From Amaurobius ferox (taxonomy: Eukaryota > Arthropoda > Arachnida > Araneae > Amaurobiidae), in contig OX578136.1 of NCBI GenBank assembly GCA_951213105.1, forward strand, positions 155,875,178 through 155,939,177: a stretch of DNA of 64,000 nucleotides, in the 5' to 3' direction. The stretch's first letter is position 1. Every line of letters starts with the position of its first letter. The position numbers and the translations under genes are program-made. Below the pieces are notes generated by a model that was not told the origin of the DNA, made no database searches, and was given only the letters and a program-made list of their open reading frames with translations. Shown here piece after piece: positions 1 through 11,249 of the stretch.

Positions 1-447
1 AAATTTCACAAAATGTGGTAGATAAGTTACTTGTGGGAAACTCTGGTGCTGATTAGATTTTGGTACGATTCGGAAAAGAACAACCTGCTTGTTTTACGAA
101 ATGACCCGAAAAAATCGCCAAAATCTAAAAAAAAAGACTACGTATGTTTAAATGTATCTATTAAATGCTTGTTTTATACGTAATTTTTGACGAGGAAAAT
201 AATAAGAACAACTCTATTACTCTAGGACTAACCGTTCTCGAGATATTTGAGATTTTTTGCATTTTTGTTTCGCCGCCTGCGGAAAAATTTGCAATTACCA
301 AATAGAAACAGAAATTAAATTAAAAATGCAAATTTAGTGTTATTTTGTGCAATGAAGCTCAATATACTAAATTCTTAAAGAAACAAAGAAAATATGAGTT
401 TGTGTCTGCAGGGAAAGTCATATGCTGCCCACATCAGATTTTTGTCA
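1..447 (+). repeat. Rep-B dispersed repeat, 3' part (cut by window start)
   Basis: The sequence matches two other places in the window: 26268-27053 (same strand) and 45010-45775 (opposite strand). Shared blocks are the 'GTGGGAAACTCTGGTGCTGATT' type segment near 33-55, the 'TTTTATACGTAATT' block near 171-187, the 'ACTCTAGGACTA..GTTCTCGAGATATTT' block at 220-250, and the terminal 'GGGAAAGTCATATGCTGCCC' at about 410-440. The copy ends with the hairpin end also found on Rep-A. It has no coding capacity. Orientation is set by the hairpin end lying on the right. Confidence 0.7.
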
Positions 448-690
448 CTGTTTTTGAGAATAGTATCGGCTGTTTTGTGAAATGACTTTCATCAACATTT
501 TGAGAATAATATCGCTTATACTGTGAAATTAGTGGAGCATTATGTGCTGTTTGATTGTATACTGTTCTTGTTTACTTCGTGATTGTGAATAAACGTAGGT
601 TATCCAGAAACTTGGACTCGTTCTTGTATCCTGAGTATACACCCACGATTCTAGAAGATAAATTGCGTATTAATAACCTAGCAACGCTGA
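448..690 (+). repeat. LTR-like fragment (R/U5-like end)
   Basis: This segment matches the reverse complement of 24655-24900 and the forward strand of 43130-43370. It carries a 'GTGAATAAACGT' polyadenylation-like signal at about 585-597, followed by 'TATCCAGAAACTTGGACTCG' and 'TGTATCCTGAGTATACACCC', the same order as in the other copies. Complete copies have a TATA box and arthropod-like initiator upstream and end in CA. I read it as the 3' half of a solo LTR, but no internal retroviral-type coding region is present to prove this. Confidence 0.5.
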
Positions 691-799
691 TCGACAAAGA
701 GTATGTTACTTTTATTCGGAGTAAATTTAGTTTTTCGAACAAACGATAGCATTTAAAACCTATAAACTTCCAGTATTCACCGATTAAAAACTTTCGATT

Positions 800-925
800 C
801 GAGTTCAGATATGCTTGGAAGGTGCTCTTCCATTAAAAACGCGATCTCCAATCCGAATTTTCTTCTCAGGCACAATACTTTTCCTATACATTATAGTATG
901 TATCTAGGAAAAGTAAAAAACAAGT
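800..925 (-). repeat. Start fragment of a Rep-A/B-related element
   Basis: On the minus strand this reads as the palindromic start used by Rep-A, B and C: two arms of ACTTTTCCTA type around 'TACATACTATAATGTATAGG' at about 880-918. It is followed by a degraded body including 'GAATTTTC..GATTGGAGATCGCG'. The interior does not match Rep-A closely, so it may be a further subfamily. It is non-coding. Confidence 0.45.
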
Positions 926-1409
926 ATTTTATGAAACTGTACTACATGAAAAGCAGTCCTCCGTGATTTATGTAGACTGCATGAATTATCGATAGGTGTG
1001 CAAGAAGTTTATATGTGACAAATAAAAGTAGATAATATTTGAAATCATGGATGTGGTTCAATTAACATATTTAGTTTTTCTTTATGTATTACTTATTGTT
1101 TATTATAGACTAGAACAAATTATCCGGAATTGTGAGGATCCTGAATAAACGCCCTCTAATTAAATAAAACAGATACGGATACCACCACTCAATTACTAAA
1201 TCGCCTGTTTTAAACCAAAATCATTCTCGTGCTCCATTTTTTCCACGCACATCCATGCAGAGCATACAACGTGGGCGTAATACGCTCCTTTAATATGTCC
1301 TAAATAGGCTTCGTTGATGCGTAATAAATAAGAGTGCCAAACACCAATAAAACTACTTTAAGTCGTAAAATTGGAAAAACAAAGTTTCATTACCACACAA
1401 ATAAAAAAA
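926..1409. other. Unassigned AT-rich intergenic sequence
   Basis: No open frame, RNA gene or repeat match to the rest of the window could be recognised here. Confidence 0.4.
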
Positions 1410-1625
1410 TCTGATATCGGCAACACATGACTTTCCTTATATAATGTAATGAATTTACTGCGTTTACAGGAAAAAAATAGGTTTTTCTTACAGTAGATAC
1501 TAATATTCTTTCCAAGATATTGAATTTTCGACAATTTGTCGTCATTTTCATTGATTTAGCGTCATTTTTATCCATTTGGCGAGATTTTCGTTAATTTGAC
1601 AACATTTCAAAAAGGGGTGACATCA
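1410..1625 (-). repeat. Rep-A fragment, hairpin end
   Basis: It begins with the Rep-A terminal sequence in reverse (TCTGATATCGGCAACACATG), then the 'ACTTTCCTTATATAATG' inverted repeat and the 'CATTTTTATCCATTTGGCGA' block. It breaks off near 1625. It is almost collinear with 63645-63850. The 61-codon minus-strand frame across it is a by-product of the repeat. Confidence 0.75.
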
Positions 1626-1704
1626 TTCTAGTTAAACAAATTTAAATTTGCATAGTGCTTTATGAGCGCCAATGTAATAATGATACAATAAATATGTATA
1701 CCCT

Positions 1705-1985
1705 TTTAACACTTTCCAACATAGTTGAAAAGTGTTTAAGACTTTGTTCATTCTGTCTGTCCGTTAGTACAATTACTTCCGTAAAAATGAATTTTAGTAT
1801 GTTGTTTAGACGGTCTGTGGGACATATGAGAATGTAAATGAATAATATCACCCAATTAGTTTCAGATTAAACCCTAGTTGAAAAAGTTAAATATATTGAA
1901 CACTATGGGACCTATTTTTTTAAACAAAGTTAAATTCACAAGTTGATTTGAAAATTTTAGAAAATATACAAATTATCCCATAAAT
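1705..1985 (-). repeat. Rep-D fragment, stem-loop end
   Basis: The segment starts with the Rep-D terminal stem-loop (ACACTTTCCAACATAGTTGAAAAGTGT, with arms pairing around a short loop), then 'GTCTGTCTGTCC', then the conserved 'GACGGTCTGTGGGACATATG' and 'CCCAATTAGTTTCAGATT' blocks. It matches 41108-41440, 41640-41960 and 43640-43870 on the same strand. Both overlapping short open frames (one per strand) are repeat-derived and not genes. Confidence 0.75.
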
Positions 1986-1998
1986 AATATAAAAACAA

Positions 1999-2799
1999 TC
2001 TGATGTGGCAGCACATGACTTTCCTTATATAATGCAATGAATTTACAACTTTTACAGTAAAAAAAATAGATTATTTTTATAGTAGTTATTTGTATTCTTT
2101 CCAAGATATTGAATTTTCGTCTATGAGTGGTCATTTTCCATGTCGTCACCATCAAGGAGTCGTCATTGATTTAGCGTCATTTTTATCCATATGGCGAGTT
2201 TTTCGTTAATTTAGCAACATTGAAAAAAGTTGCCAAGTTGGCGACATTCCACCAAATTGGTCGCCAAAATCTCGCCAAGCGTTATGGACGAAGAAATAGG
2301 TTATTCTTACAGCAGATAAATGACTTGTGGCGTTCAAATACAAAAGTATTACTCAAAATATATTTTTTCATGAATGGAACGAGCTAGATCCACGAGAATG
2401 ATGTCACCAAATTTGTCGCATGGTATTACATATGAAAAGTGAACATATTTCACAATAGGAATTATATATATATTTTATTTTATATGACTTTTTGATATTT
2501 AAAAAAAATGTGCAATATCTCGAGAACGGTTGAAGTTAGCGTTCTAAAACTTATGCCAATCGTTTTCTAATGAAAAATTACATAAGAAATGTCTATTTGT
2601 GTAAGTTTATTAGCGGTTCTGATTTTTTGACGATTTTTTTAAAATTTCACTCGAAAATTTAGGGGGGTTCTGAACATTCGATTGCGTATTAAAACAATAG
2701 GCTTCCAGTGTTTACGGATTGTGATTTTTGTACTAAATTTCGTTCGAATCGATGCATTCGTTCGTCAGTTATCGTCTCTACAGTCTCACTGACACACAC

Positions 2800-2861
<62 letters not shown>

Positions 2862-2992
2862 AGACATCACTTCAAAAATGTTTGAGTCGCGATCAGGGAT
2901 GCTTGAAACGTGCTCTGTCGTCGAAAACTCGAATTCGAATTTTCGACCCCGTCATAATACTTTCCTTATATATTATGTATATAAGGAAAGTA
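1999..2992 (-). repeat. Rep-A, near full-length copy with (CA)n tract
   Basis: A complete or nearly complete Rep-A. It opens with TCTGATGTGGCAGCACATGA (hairpin end), continues through the 'GGCGAC..CTCGCCAAGCGTTATGG' block (about 2230-2290), the 'GATCCACGAGAATGATGTCACC' block (about 2389-2410) and the 'CTCGAGAACGGTT' block (about 2518-2532). The long (CA)n tract follows, and it ends in the 33-bp palindromic start at about 2957-2992. Length is about 990 bp, matching the copies at 22.1, 23.7 and 53.5 kb. The histidine-threonine-rich frames are translations of the CA tract. Confidence 0.85.
2788..2866 (+). repeat. (CA)n microsatellite within Rep-A
   Basis: A run of CA dinucleotides with one CG interruption near 2804 and a TCACACAG end. 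The same position in other Rep-A copies carries a much shorter GT/CA tract (14131-14145, 22266-22285, 23862-23877, 53597-53620), so the tract expanded after insertion. Confidence 0.95.
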
Positions 2993-3054
2993 AAAATTCA
3001 GCAAAATATTTTAGGTAGTTTTTTAAATAAAAATTAAAATATTAATTACACCCA

Positions 3055-3650
3055 TATTTTATGAAGAGATCACGTGACCCACTTCAAGATAAAATGTGGC
3101 ATCTACCTATTTTTCCAAGTGTAAAAATCGTGAAGTTCTTTGAAATTTATATTTAGTGTTGCATCCGTACTAAAATCTCTTTATTATTGCGTATTTTCTC
3201 TTCATCTATATTCTGCGCCAAGCTACTGCAATATTTTTGAGTTTAAGTGATCATCAAACTTTTATTATTTCTACAATGAAGCCTAATTTTAATGGATGCA
3301 GAATGTAGACAAGAGAATGTAAGATGAGTTTTATAAGAATGGCTGAATTTTTTTCACCCAAAATCAATTAGCTTTGGAGTTTGGAATAAAAGTGATATGA
3401 ATGAAATATTCATTGCTTTTACATGGAGAGCCAGACGATTTATATTTCGATGACGTCATTTAAATATAGTGCATTTTTTCGATGAAGTTTTATGATTTTA
3501 AATATAATAGAAACTATTGCAGTTCTGTGATAATTTAAAAGATATCAACGCTGAATGTATCGCATTTTAGAGATGTTTAAATAAAATTGCATTTCAGTTG
3601 GAAATTTTTTCCGGAATCAATATTTATTCATGATTGATCTTTCTTGTTGT
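3055..3650 (-). repeat. Rep-D, start half
   Basis: On the minus strand the sequence begins at 3650 with the conserved 'AACAAGAAAGATCAATCATG' start of Rep-D and runs through the 'ATGCAATTTTATTTAAACAT' block to the 'GATCACGTGACCCA' block at 3067-3080. It is collinear with 43870-44695 on the same strand and with 34047-35050, 38519-39450 and 58308-58760 on the other. The stem-loop half is missing, so this copy is truncated. Confidence 0.75.
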
Positions 3651-3913
3651 GCTTTTACACGAAGCGTTTGTAAACTAAACCCCGTAAGCGGCGATGGTTG
3701 CCGTATGGAAACATGCGACAGATAAATGGTCTGATACTTTCTTAACCAAAAATACTTACCTTAACAAATTTCTTAACCAAACATACTTACCAAAAATTCT
3801 TACCTTAAAATAAATACTATACCATATAGTAAGCTTTATTCTATGATTATGTGCCATTATTTGGTTTGTACCAGATGTCTAAAAAGCACGAAATGTTATA
3901 ATTTGGAAAGTAC
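3651..3913. other. Unassigned spacer
   Basis: It contains a short local repeat of 'CTTAACCAAAxATACTTACC' units (about 3740-3810). Nothing else is recognised. Confidence 0.4.
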
Positions 3914-4005
3914 GCCAAGCCGGGGCCGGCGGGATTAGTTCTGCTCTTTATCGGGCCTATGCCTGCGGCGCTGCTGTAGCTCGTGACGTCATAAAGTACA
4001 TCCCA
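3914..4005 (+). repeat. GC-rich inverted repeat, left copy
   Basis: A GC-rich island in an AT-rich setting, containing GCCAAGCCGGGGCCGGCGGG, then TTATCGGGCC, then CGTGACGTCA and ACATCCCA. The same ordered blocks occur in reverse complement at 6181-6257. The two copies point inward, about 2.3 kb apart, like the terminal inverted repeats of a larger element. The 75-codon minus frame across it is not a recognisable protein. Confidence 0.7.
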
Positions 4006-4079
4006 CAATTTGCAACTTACATCATGTGTTTGAAAGTATGATCGTGTAAATATTGACGAAGATACAGATATCACCGAAA

Positions 4080-5455
4080 GGGGTTTTCTTTTAAGTGTAT
4101 TTTTAAAATCTAGAACATGATTTGAAGTGATCTAGAACTAGATTCATGGATGTCAAGATTTTAGGTAGCGTATTTTTTTTCAAATCCAACGTCAAATTCG
4201 TCCGTTGAACGAGTATTTTTGCTACGTAAGAAGCTGCTGGAAATCGGGTATAAATAAACATACCTTAATGGAATAAGTAGAATGCAAATACATGTTTTTT
4301 TATTTATGCATTAGCATAATGAAATTTTTCTTAGTAAGGTTTGTTGTTGTCAATATAAACAATTGTTCGATTTATATATGTAAAGTGTAGAGTTAGAAAT
4401 TTTTGCAGATTGTTGTTGCACCCCCCTAAAATTTTTGGTAACCCCCCCCCCCCAAAAAAAAAATTCATGGATTATACACCCTCAAATTTTTTGGTGTAAG
4501 TAATTAAAAAAGTAAATGTGCAGAAAATTTCATGTAAATAAAATTTTTACGTTATCTTGTTCTTTTTGTGTAACGTGTTTTGATTTTTTATTAGTGAGTC
4601 AAAAAGGAATCATTGATCTGCAATTTGTAAATGGTCTATGGGCAATTGTCATAGCAAAAGGCAAAATTAAAATTGAGAATTTGATACAGTACTATCAATT
4701 AATGAATAATGTAACTTTATTCTTTCAATCATCTGACCTCCAAAGAAACTGGAAACCAATGGTTTTATTTATTTTATGCACATGTGTATTAAATATAAAA
4801 ATGTGAAATACACAAATCATTAGTTTTTTTTTTTTTACATGCATTTTTGTAATTACAAAAAAAAAAAAATCTGAATTTCATAATTTTTTTTTGGAAAAAC
4901 TGAAATTCATATTGGCTACGAAAACATTTCGTGGATTATTTAGCTTATTATTGTTTCATTAAAATGCAGATGACAACACTCAGCAACCTTAAAGTGTTAA
5001 AAGTAGAATTTTCAGGACTTCACATCACAGGTGAAAATTGTCTGTCAATAAGTAACGTCTAAAATTATTTTCGTTGAAAAAAAAAACAGGTAAGATTTAA
5101 GCTATTAAAATAAGTTTAGTAAAATAGTTTGTCATTGTAATACAGTATTATATTTGATATTTAACCGATTTATTCAATTTATTAAATTATTTCTGTTGTA
5201 AAAAAGCGTATCAACCGAAAGCGATTTTTTAGTTTTTTAAAAATTATTACTATTTGAGACTACTGCCTTTTCCTGTTATTCACGCTAATCTACATTTCAT
5301 TTTACCAAACCAGAGATTTCCATTTAAACTGAAAGTGCACAATAACAAATAATAAATATGTTTATATCACAACCCTGCTATCAATTACAAATGTAACTTC
5401 CGAAATAGTCGCTCATAATGTGCGTGATCACTTATTGACGCTTAAAATATAAATC
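4080..5455. other. Unassigned AT-rich sequence with homopolymer tracts
   Basis: It contains a C-run then A-run at 4441-4463 and poly-A/T runs near 4825, 4860 and 5076. The 96-codon frame at 4516-4806 has low-complexity composition and no motif I recognise. If the flanking GC-rich inverted repeats are termini, this is the interior of a 2.3-kb non-autonomous element. Confidence 0.35.
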
Positions 5456-5715
5456 TAATGTCTGTATTATTATGTATGTATATTATTATTAAGTATGTAT
5501 GCATATTATTATTATGTATGCATATTATTAAGTATATATATATTATTAAGTATGTATTATTATTAAGTATATATATATATTATTAAGTATGTATGTATAT
5601 TACTATTAAATAAGTATTCATATTATATTAATTAATAGTATTCAATAATTATTAATAGTATATTAATTATTAAATATTATTATTAAGTATGTATGTATAT
5701 TAGGATATATGTTAT
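5456..5715 (+). repeat. Degenerate ATTATTAAGTATGTATGT minisatellite
   Basis: Many imperfect repeats of TATTATTAAGTATGTATG and shortened variants. It is an AT-only simple repeat and non-coding. Confidence 0.85.
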
Positions 5716-5818
5716 GTAAATCTGACAGTTAAAACTTTTGAAAGACCTTATTACAAAAATGTTTTTGGAGAACTATGTAATTAGAAATTTAATTAACTCT
5801 GCCCAAAAACATTATATT

Positions 5819-5844
5819 CTTATATATATATATATATATATATA
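5819..5844. repeat. (TA)n microsatellite
   Basis: A run of TA dinucleotides flanked by TTCT and AGAGG. Confidence 0.9.
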
Positions 5845-6180
5845 AGAGGTCATAATGTGTTTCTGTGCATTAGGTTATTTAAGAGCAAAAGCCAGATTTC
5901 TCAAGTAAATGAATTTTATGAAAAAATAAAATTCAAAAGGTTGAAACCTGGCATTGAATCTTTTAGAAGAAAAGAAAAAAAAAACCTCGTAACTACGGAA
6001 ATATTCAGTGTTTTTTTACTTTACAATCTTATTTATATTCCTTCTTTATATATATAATTTGTTTTCGTTATATTTATTCAATTAAAACATTTTTACTTCA
6101 ACCAACTTCTATCACTCTAAAATATCGACTCCATAATCGACGCTGATTAAGAACTAGAGCAAAGTGTAAACGCCGTGGAT

Positions 6181-6257
6181 GGGATGTAAGTTGTGACGTC
6201 ACGAAACCTGCATCTAGGCCCGATAAGAAGAAGAAATCCCGCCGGCCCCGGCCAAGC
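6181..6257 (-). repeat. GC-rich inverted repeat, right copy
   Basis: Reverse complement of the 3914-4005 block: GGGATGTAAG, GTGACGTCAC, GGCCCGATAA, then ATCCCGCCGGCCCCGGCC. The spacer between GGGATT and TTATCGGGCC differs from the left copy, so the two are diverged and not a recent duplication. Confidence 0.7.
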
Positions 6258-6476
6258 CCCCGTCACTCCTATATTTCTATATGTGTATATTGAATATATA
6301 TGGAAATGAATGACATATATTGAATATATATGATATATAATCTATATATATGGAAAATTTGAGAAATGTATATAGGTACAAATAACACAATAAGTATATT
6401 TGTACTTGTATACTTTGCTCAAATATTCTTTATGCTATGTATGTACAAAGTGTATTTCATTTATTGATTTTATATA

Positions 6477-7405
6477 ACACTTCACTCAATAAGTCTCCGG
6501 TCTGACACATATATGGCAACACTGTTGACAGACACATATGATTTCTGGATAGTACCGACCTTCAAACGACACGTGTCAAAATTTTATGATATTCTGACAA
6601 TTAGTTTACAGGTTACAGTGGTTTTAGTGACCCCAGTTTTGTAATTTTCAAAACAATGGATAAAACAGAATTTCGTGTGTTGATTAAACATTGTTTTTTG
6701 ATGGGAAAAAATACTGTTGAAGCCAAACAGTGGATTGATAAGCGTTATGGAGACTCTGCACCAGGGAAATCAGCTATTATTGACTGGTATGCTGAATTTA
6801 AGCGCGGTCGTCCAAACACCTATGATGCTGCACGCTCTGGTCGCTCAAAATCGACAGTTGTTCCGGAAAACATGAAAAAAGTCCACAAAATAGTTTTGAA
6901 AGACTGTAAAGTGAAGTTTCGTGAGATAGCTGACACCTTAAAGATATCAGAAGGTAGTGTGTTTATAATTTTACACGAAAATTTGAGCACGCGTAAGTTG
7001 TTTTCGAAGTGGGTGAAACATTTGCTCACACAGGACCAAAATAACAGGGCATGCCCCGTGTCACAAGTCGATGAAAACGATGGTTAAATTATATGAATTA
7101 CGCTTCGAATTGCTTCTTCACCCACCGTACTCTCCAGATCTGGCCCCCAGCGACTACTGGCTTTTTGCAGATATCAAAAAGATGCTCCAGGGAAAGAAAT
7201 TTGGCTCAAATGAAGAAGTGATTGCCAAAACTGAGGCCTATTTTGAGAGAAAAGGCACATCATTCTACGAAAAAGGCATCGAAAAGTTAGAGGAGCGTTG
7301 GAATGGATGTATCACTCTTGAAGGAGAGTATGTTGATTAATAAAGTCGAATTTCTAAAAAAAATTGTTTTCCTTAGTTAGATCGGAGACTTATTGAGTGA
7401 TGTAG
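6477..7405 (+). mobile_element. mariner-family transposon, internally deleted
   Basis: The element is bounded by terminal inverted repeats sharing TCACTCAATAAGTCTCCG (6482-6499, and its reverse complement 7383-7400). It is flanked by TA target duplications at 6475-6476 and 7406-7407. Length is 929 bp against about 1.3 kb for an intact mariner, because the middle of the transposase is missing. It could still be mobilised in trans, since both ends are present, but it cannot encode active transposase. The ends are nearly identical, so it is younger than most repeats in the window. Confidence 0.93.
6656..7340 (+). pseudogene. mariner transposase, internal deletion and frameshift
   Basis: The N-terminal 130 or so codons (6656-7045) carry the mariner helix-turn-helix DNA-binding region (FRVLIKHCFLMGKNTVEAKQ; KFREIADTLKISEGSVFIIL). 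The frame 7071-7340 carries the mariner C-terminus: HPPYSPDLAPSDYW, whose last aspartate is the third residue of the D,D34D triad, then the KFGSNEEV region and a terminal RWNGCITLEGEYVD. Relative to full mariners, the segment holding the first two catalytic aspartates (the TMDETW and HDNAPCH type motifs) is gone. The deletion junction lies at about 7040-7050, where the frame also changes just before the PCHKSMK-type residues. It is non-functional. Confidence 0.92.
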
Positions 7406-7409
7406 TATA

Positions 7410-8290
7410 ATTGAGTATATATAAAATATTATACATTGTTATATATAATTGAGAATTATAACCTTCACTAAACTTTTCATAACTACTCTTTTGTAATATT
7501 TTTCATATTTTCCAAACAAGTTATTTGACGCAAAATAAAAATATCAACATGTTTTTCTCAATTACTGGATTAAAGCCTCTAACTCCTTATGAAATTGCAT
7601 TGGGGGGGATCTACAGATGATGAAGAGCAGTTTCTGTTCACCTCTTAATTGCAAAATTGCTTTCGCAACCATACATGCTAAATGCTCCTGAAAGCGGAAA
7701 AAGGGGATATTGAGTGAACTTTCTGTGTTTGTTTCTCCTGCTGAGATATTTTTTTGGTAAATCTTCGATTCTCAATATAGTGTTAGTAATTTGAAGTGTT
7801 TAGTTTTATAGTGTTAGTAGTTTGAAAGAGAGGAGTCTTTTTAAGTTTGAAAAATTTATATATAAATAGTATCAGACGAGTAAGAAAATAAGGGCTAAAT
7901 CTATAAAGATTAATCTTGCACCCCCCTCCCCCCCCACACACACAGACTACAAGCACGTGCAAGTTTCTTTTACATGCTCAACGCCTAACTGTCAAAATTC
8001 TTTCGCAGACAAGAAATCAGGATTCCCAGAGAAACCTACTAGCACCACTCTTGTTACTGCCTGAATGAATCGCTTTATCACTTAAAGAAAACCATTTTAG
8101 CTGTCAACTTCCAAAATTTAGTGCCAAGTGTCACTCCCACTAGACAGCAGCTTGACTAGAAATCCAAGATGTTGCCATGTTCCTAAAACTGTGCAAACAA
8201 TAATTTTACCCCTGCCTTTAAACACTGTATAAGCTATTTCCAATTAAAGAGTTTTTCTTTTAGAATGTTCCCAGTCAATTACGTTGGACC
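7410..8290. other. Unassigned intergenic sequence
   Basis: AT-rich, with a C-run at 7921-7935 followed by a short CA tract. There is no open frame, RNA gene or within-window repeat that I can support. Confidence 0.4.
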
Positions 8291-8299
8291 TTATTAATG

Positions 8300-8650
8300 T
8301 ACTAGAGCACGCTGCGTAGGAGAGGGAGATAAGATGTAGGGGTACGAGAACGACGGACAAGTGTGGTCAGGCCCTGTGCCGGGCCACTAAGGGCCTCTTT
8401 TTACATGACATGAGGCGCTGAGATTTGGTCCAAGAGAAACACAAATTTACTGGCTCCGAGTTGGAATCCTTGAGTCAAGACATGAGTTCGATGAGCCGTA
8501 CGCTAGGCTTAATGATTCGAAGACGCACGCTCGGCCTATTGCCTGGCTCATATATATAGGCCCCTTTGTTCTTATGAATAAAACTTGGGGAGAATCTCGA
8601 TCTTTCGTTTAATTCCAATTGATGGTCATTGCAGATGGCTATATTGTCCA
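8300..8650 (+). promoter_or_regulatory. Possible solo-LTR-like promoter/polyA segment
   Basis: It contains a TATA-like CATATATATAGG at about 8549-8561, followed about 20 bases on by AATAAA at 8578-8583. The surroundings are GC-richer than the neighbourhood. This spacing resembles the R region of an LTR, but I cannot define TG/CA ends, a target duplication or a second copy, so the call is tentative. Confidence 0.2.
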
Positions 8651-9106
8651 AAACCAACCAGTCACTATGATCTGCACATCAATATGAAAGAATTTCGGCC
8701 AATGGCGATGAGGGCCACTTTGGCCCATTATTGATAACCTGATCGTTATGAAATAAATCCTGAAATCGATCAACTTATGTAACAGAATGACAAATCAATA
8801 GATTACAAAAGTCATTTTATTAAAAACATCCTTCAGACGTACATATAGGGTATGTCTTTAAAAAATAACTTTTGTGATCTATTGATTTGACATTCTGTTC
8901 GATTTAAGGATTTGACGTGTAGCCGCCATTAGTATTAAAACCCAATGAGTGCAGCCAAGACAATGAAGGATGCCTATGGAGACCATCAGAGTGTGACTTT
9001 AAAATGAAAGCAGGGATACTAAATAAAAAAGAACATTATAATGAATCTACAAAGGATAAGGGGGCGATATCCAACGAAGCGCAGACCTTGACAGAAACAT
9101 GGACAT

Positions 9107-9375
9107 CATATAATGCAAGTGTAATGCATATTTTCATCCTTTCTTTACACGACTTAATAAAGTATCTTAAATAAATTAGATAGAATTTACAAAGGATAAA
9201 TGTCACCTTTTAAGTATAGACTAATGTGACTCTAAATTATCATATAATGTAAGTGTAATGCATGTTTTCATCCAGGCTTAATAAAGTAATTTAAGTAAAT
9301 TCGATACAACATACAAAGGATAAATATCACCTTTTAAGTATAGACAAATGTGACTCTTAATTATCAAGTAATGTA
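9107..9375 (+). repeat. Two-copy tandem duplication, about 133-bp unit
   Basis: Copy 1 (9107-9239) and copy 2 (9240 to about 9363) share CATATAATGxAAGTGTAATG, CTTAATAAAGTA, ACAAAGGATAAATxTCACC and TTTTAAGTATAGAC. A third start (TCAAGTAATGTA) follows at 9364. Copy 2 carries a short deletion after TTTTCATCC. It is non-coding. Confidence 0.85.
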
Positions 9376-10799
9376 TTTAACTAATAAGCAATTACGACGC
9401 TCTAATAACAGTATATATTGAAATTTCTGGAATTAATTAATCATTGTAAAATATCTCCGCTGACAGACATTGGAAGAAAATATTACTATATGAATTTTGT
9501 TGTTTTGCACCTTATTTACGACAAGGTAGATCTGAGTTATGAAACTCTAATATTGATAAAATGTTAAATAACTTTTATTAAATCAATTGATTACAAATAT
9601 GATGATTTTCATAAAATATATATATATAAATAAATGTTACTCTGGATCCAGTTCTTCCTTTTGAATTGCCTCTGACTTCTGGAATTAATTCAATTGTAAT
9701 TATGTTTTTAAAAAATTAACGACGTGATCATTTATTTAGAGTTAGAGACCTTGGATTTTTGAAAGATTTGATTTTAATGTTCGGTTACTCTCTTTGGTCT
9801 ATATATCCGTTTTATGTATCAGGAGTATGACGGCCAATTCTCTCCTGATAAATAGATTGCCCGAAAAGAATTTTCGTTTTTTCTGATGCATTTAAGTAAA
9901 TACCAACATCAATTGGTATGGGTTAGGTTACTTTCAGAATGCATATCTATAGGTATGCAGGGCGTTTCAAAATTATTGCACAACTAAATATTTCTTGAAC
10001 GACGGGTCTTCGGTCTATAGTTCGATCGGTAGTCGGTCTAAAATTTTGATCATGTCACACCTTTCAGTGAAAAAATACAAAATATAACTTTTTATACAGG
10101 ATTCATAGAATTTTGATTTTAAATATAAAAATATTTTCTACAGCCCATGTATCAAACAAAAAAGTTCAAAGGTCTGGACCTAAATGCCCAAATAAGCGCG
10201 CATCAATGTCGGCCAAACTGAAATAACTTTATGTCATCACAATATAGTGACTCTACCGTGTAACGCAAAATAAACAAAAAATGGAAATATGAAACAAGGA
10301 ATTTTGAACATGAGACGTAATTAAGTACATAAATAAAATAAAATGAAAAGCAGAGAATATGAACTCAAGGAAACCAAAACTTAGGCGTGGTCAAGCTCTA
10401 TCTCAGATAAATACGGAATCATTGACAAATCATCAACTAGCTTACTGGAGTTTTCATTAATTTGAAAAGATTAAAAGAATTTATTCTAATTTACGCTGCA
10501 TTTTACGTTGTAAACCAGTTTATTAATGATTGTGCGCAAAGTCACGTACTTTACTTACTGTATAAAACATTTTCAAAAGTAAAGGTAGAAACTTATTGTA
10601 ATTTAAAAAAAAATATTATCCAAAAAATTCCATAAAATTAAAAAAATAGCTATCATTATCCAATATGGTTCACTTCCATATACAACATTATGCAACAAAT
10701 CTGCTAACATCAGTGTTATGGATCTAGTTTCTTATGCTCAGGAGAGAACCTTTGTAATAGCTTTGCTTTCTGACGCCAAAGAATTCGTCAATAGCTATT
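9376..10799. other. Unassigned AT-rich sequence
   Basis: No gene or repeat family is recognised. A short (TA)n run is present at about 9620-9630. Confidence 0.4.
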
Positions 10800-10848
10800 T
10801 ACACTACCCGACACAGAAAATGCAACACCATGAAAGAGCGAATAGGGT

Positions 10849-11090
10849 TGTTGTTGTTGAAACCCAGACCGTCCGACCTACCAGAAAGGTGTAAGGTAAC
10901 TGTTTGGACGGTCGGGAAGTGCCACCCAATTTAGACCGGAACCCAGTGGGGGAGGCATCCACAGGGACCGTACCCTCCTTCCCCTACCACCAACCTCTCG
11001 GAAGGACTTTCGGACCCACATGTTTAACGTGATCGTACTCCGCATGAACACGGCGGCAGTTTTGGCAGCGGCTGGAATCGAACCCGGGCT
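10849..11090 (-). mobile_element. tRNA-derived SINE, 5'-truncated, inserted in Tc1
   Basis: It is flanked by a perfect 14-bp target duplication AGAGCGAATAGGGT (10835-10848 and 11091-11104). On the minus strand it starts inside the tRNA-like head, keeping box B (GGTTCGATTCC type) but lacking box A. It runs through the body shared with the copies at 15.4 and 20.9 kb and ends in a short (CAA)n tail (about 10849-10862). The 5' truncation and CAA tail indicate LINE-mediated retroposition. Confidence 0.92.
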
Positions 11091-11249
11091 AGAGCGAATA
11101 GGGTGTGATGTTAAAGGATACACAGACAAAAATGGCATATATAAATCAGCTAATTCCAGAAGGATAATGCAATACAGTAATGGCATAGATAAGGTGATCT
11201 GTAAGCAGTAGGACTATCTCTTGCGGTGATACAAGCAGCAACACTTCGA

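Noticed and set aside
2708..3037. 109-codon frame with long histidine-threonine run
   Set aside because: It is the translation of a (CA)n tract inside a Rep-A copy on the opposite strand; no protein gene.
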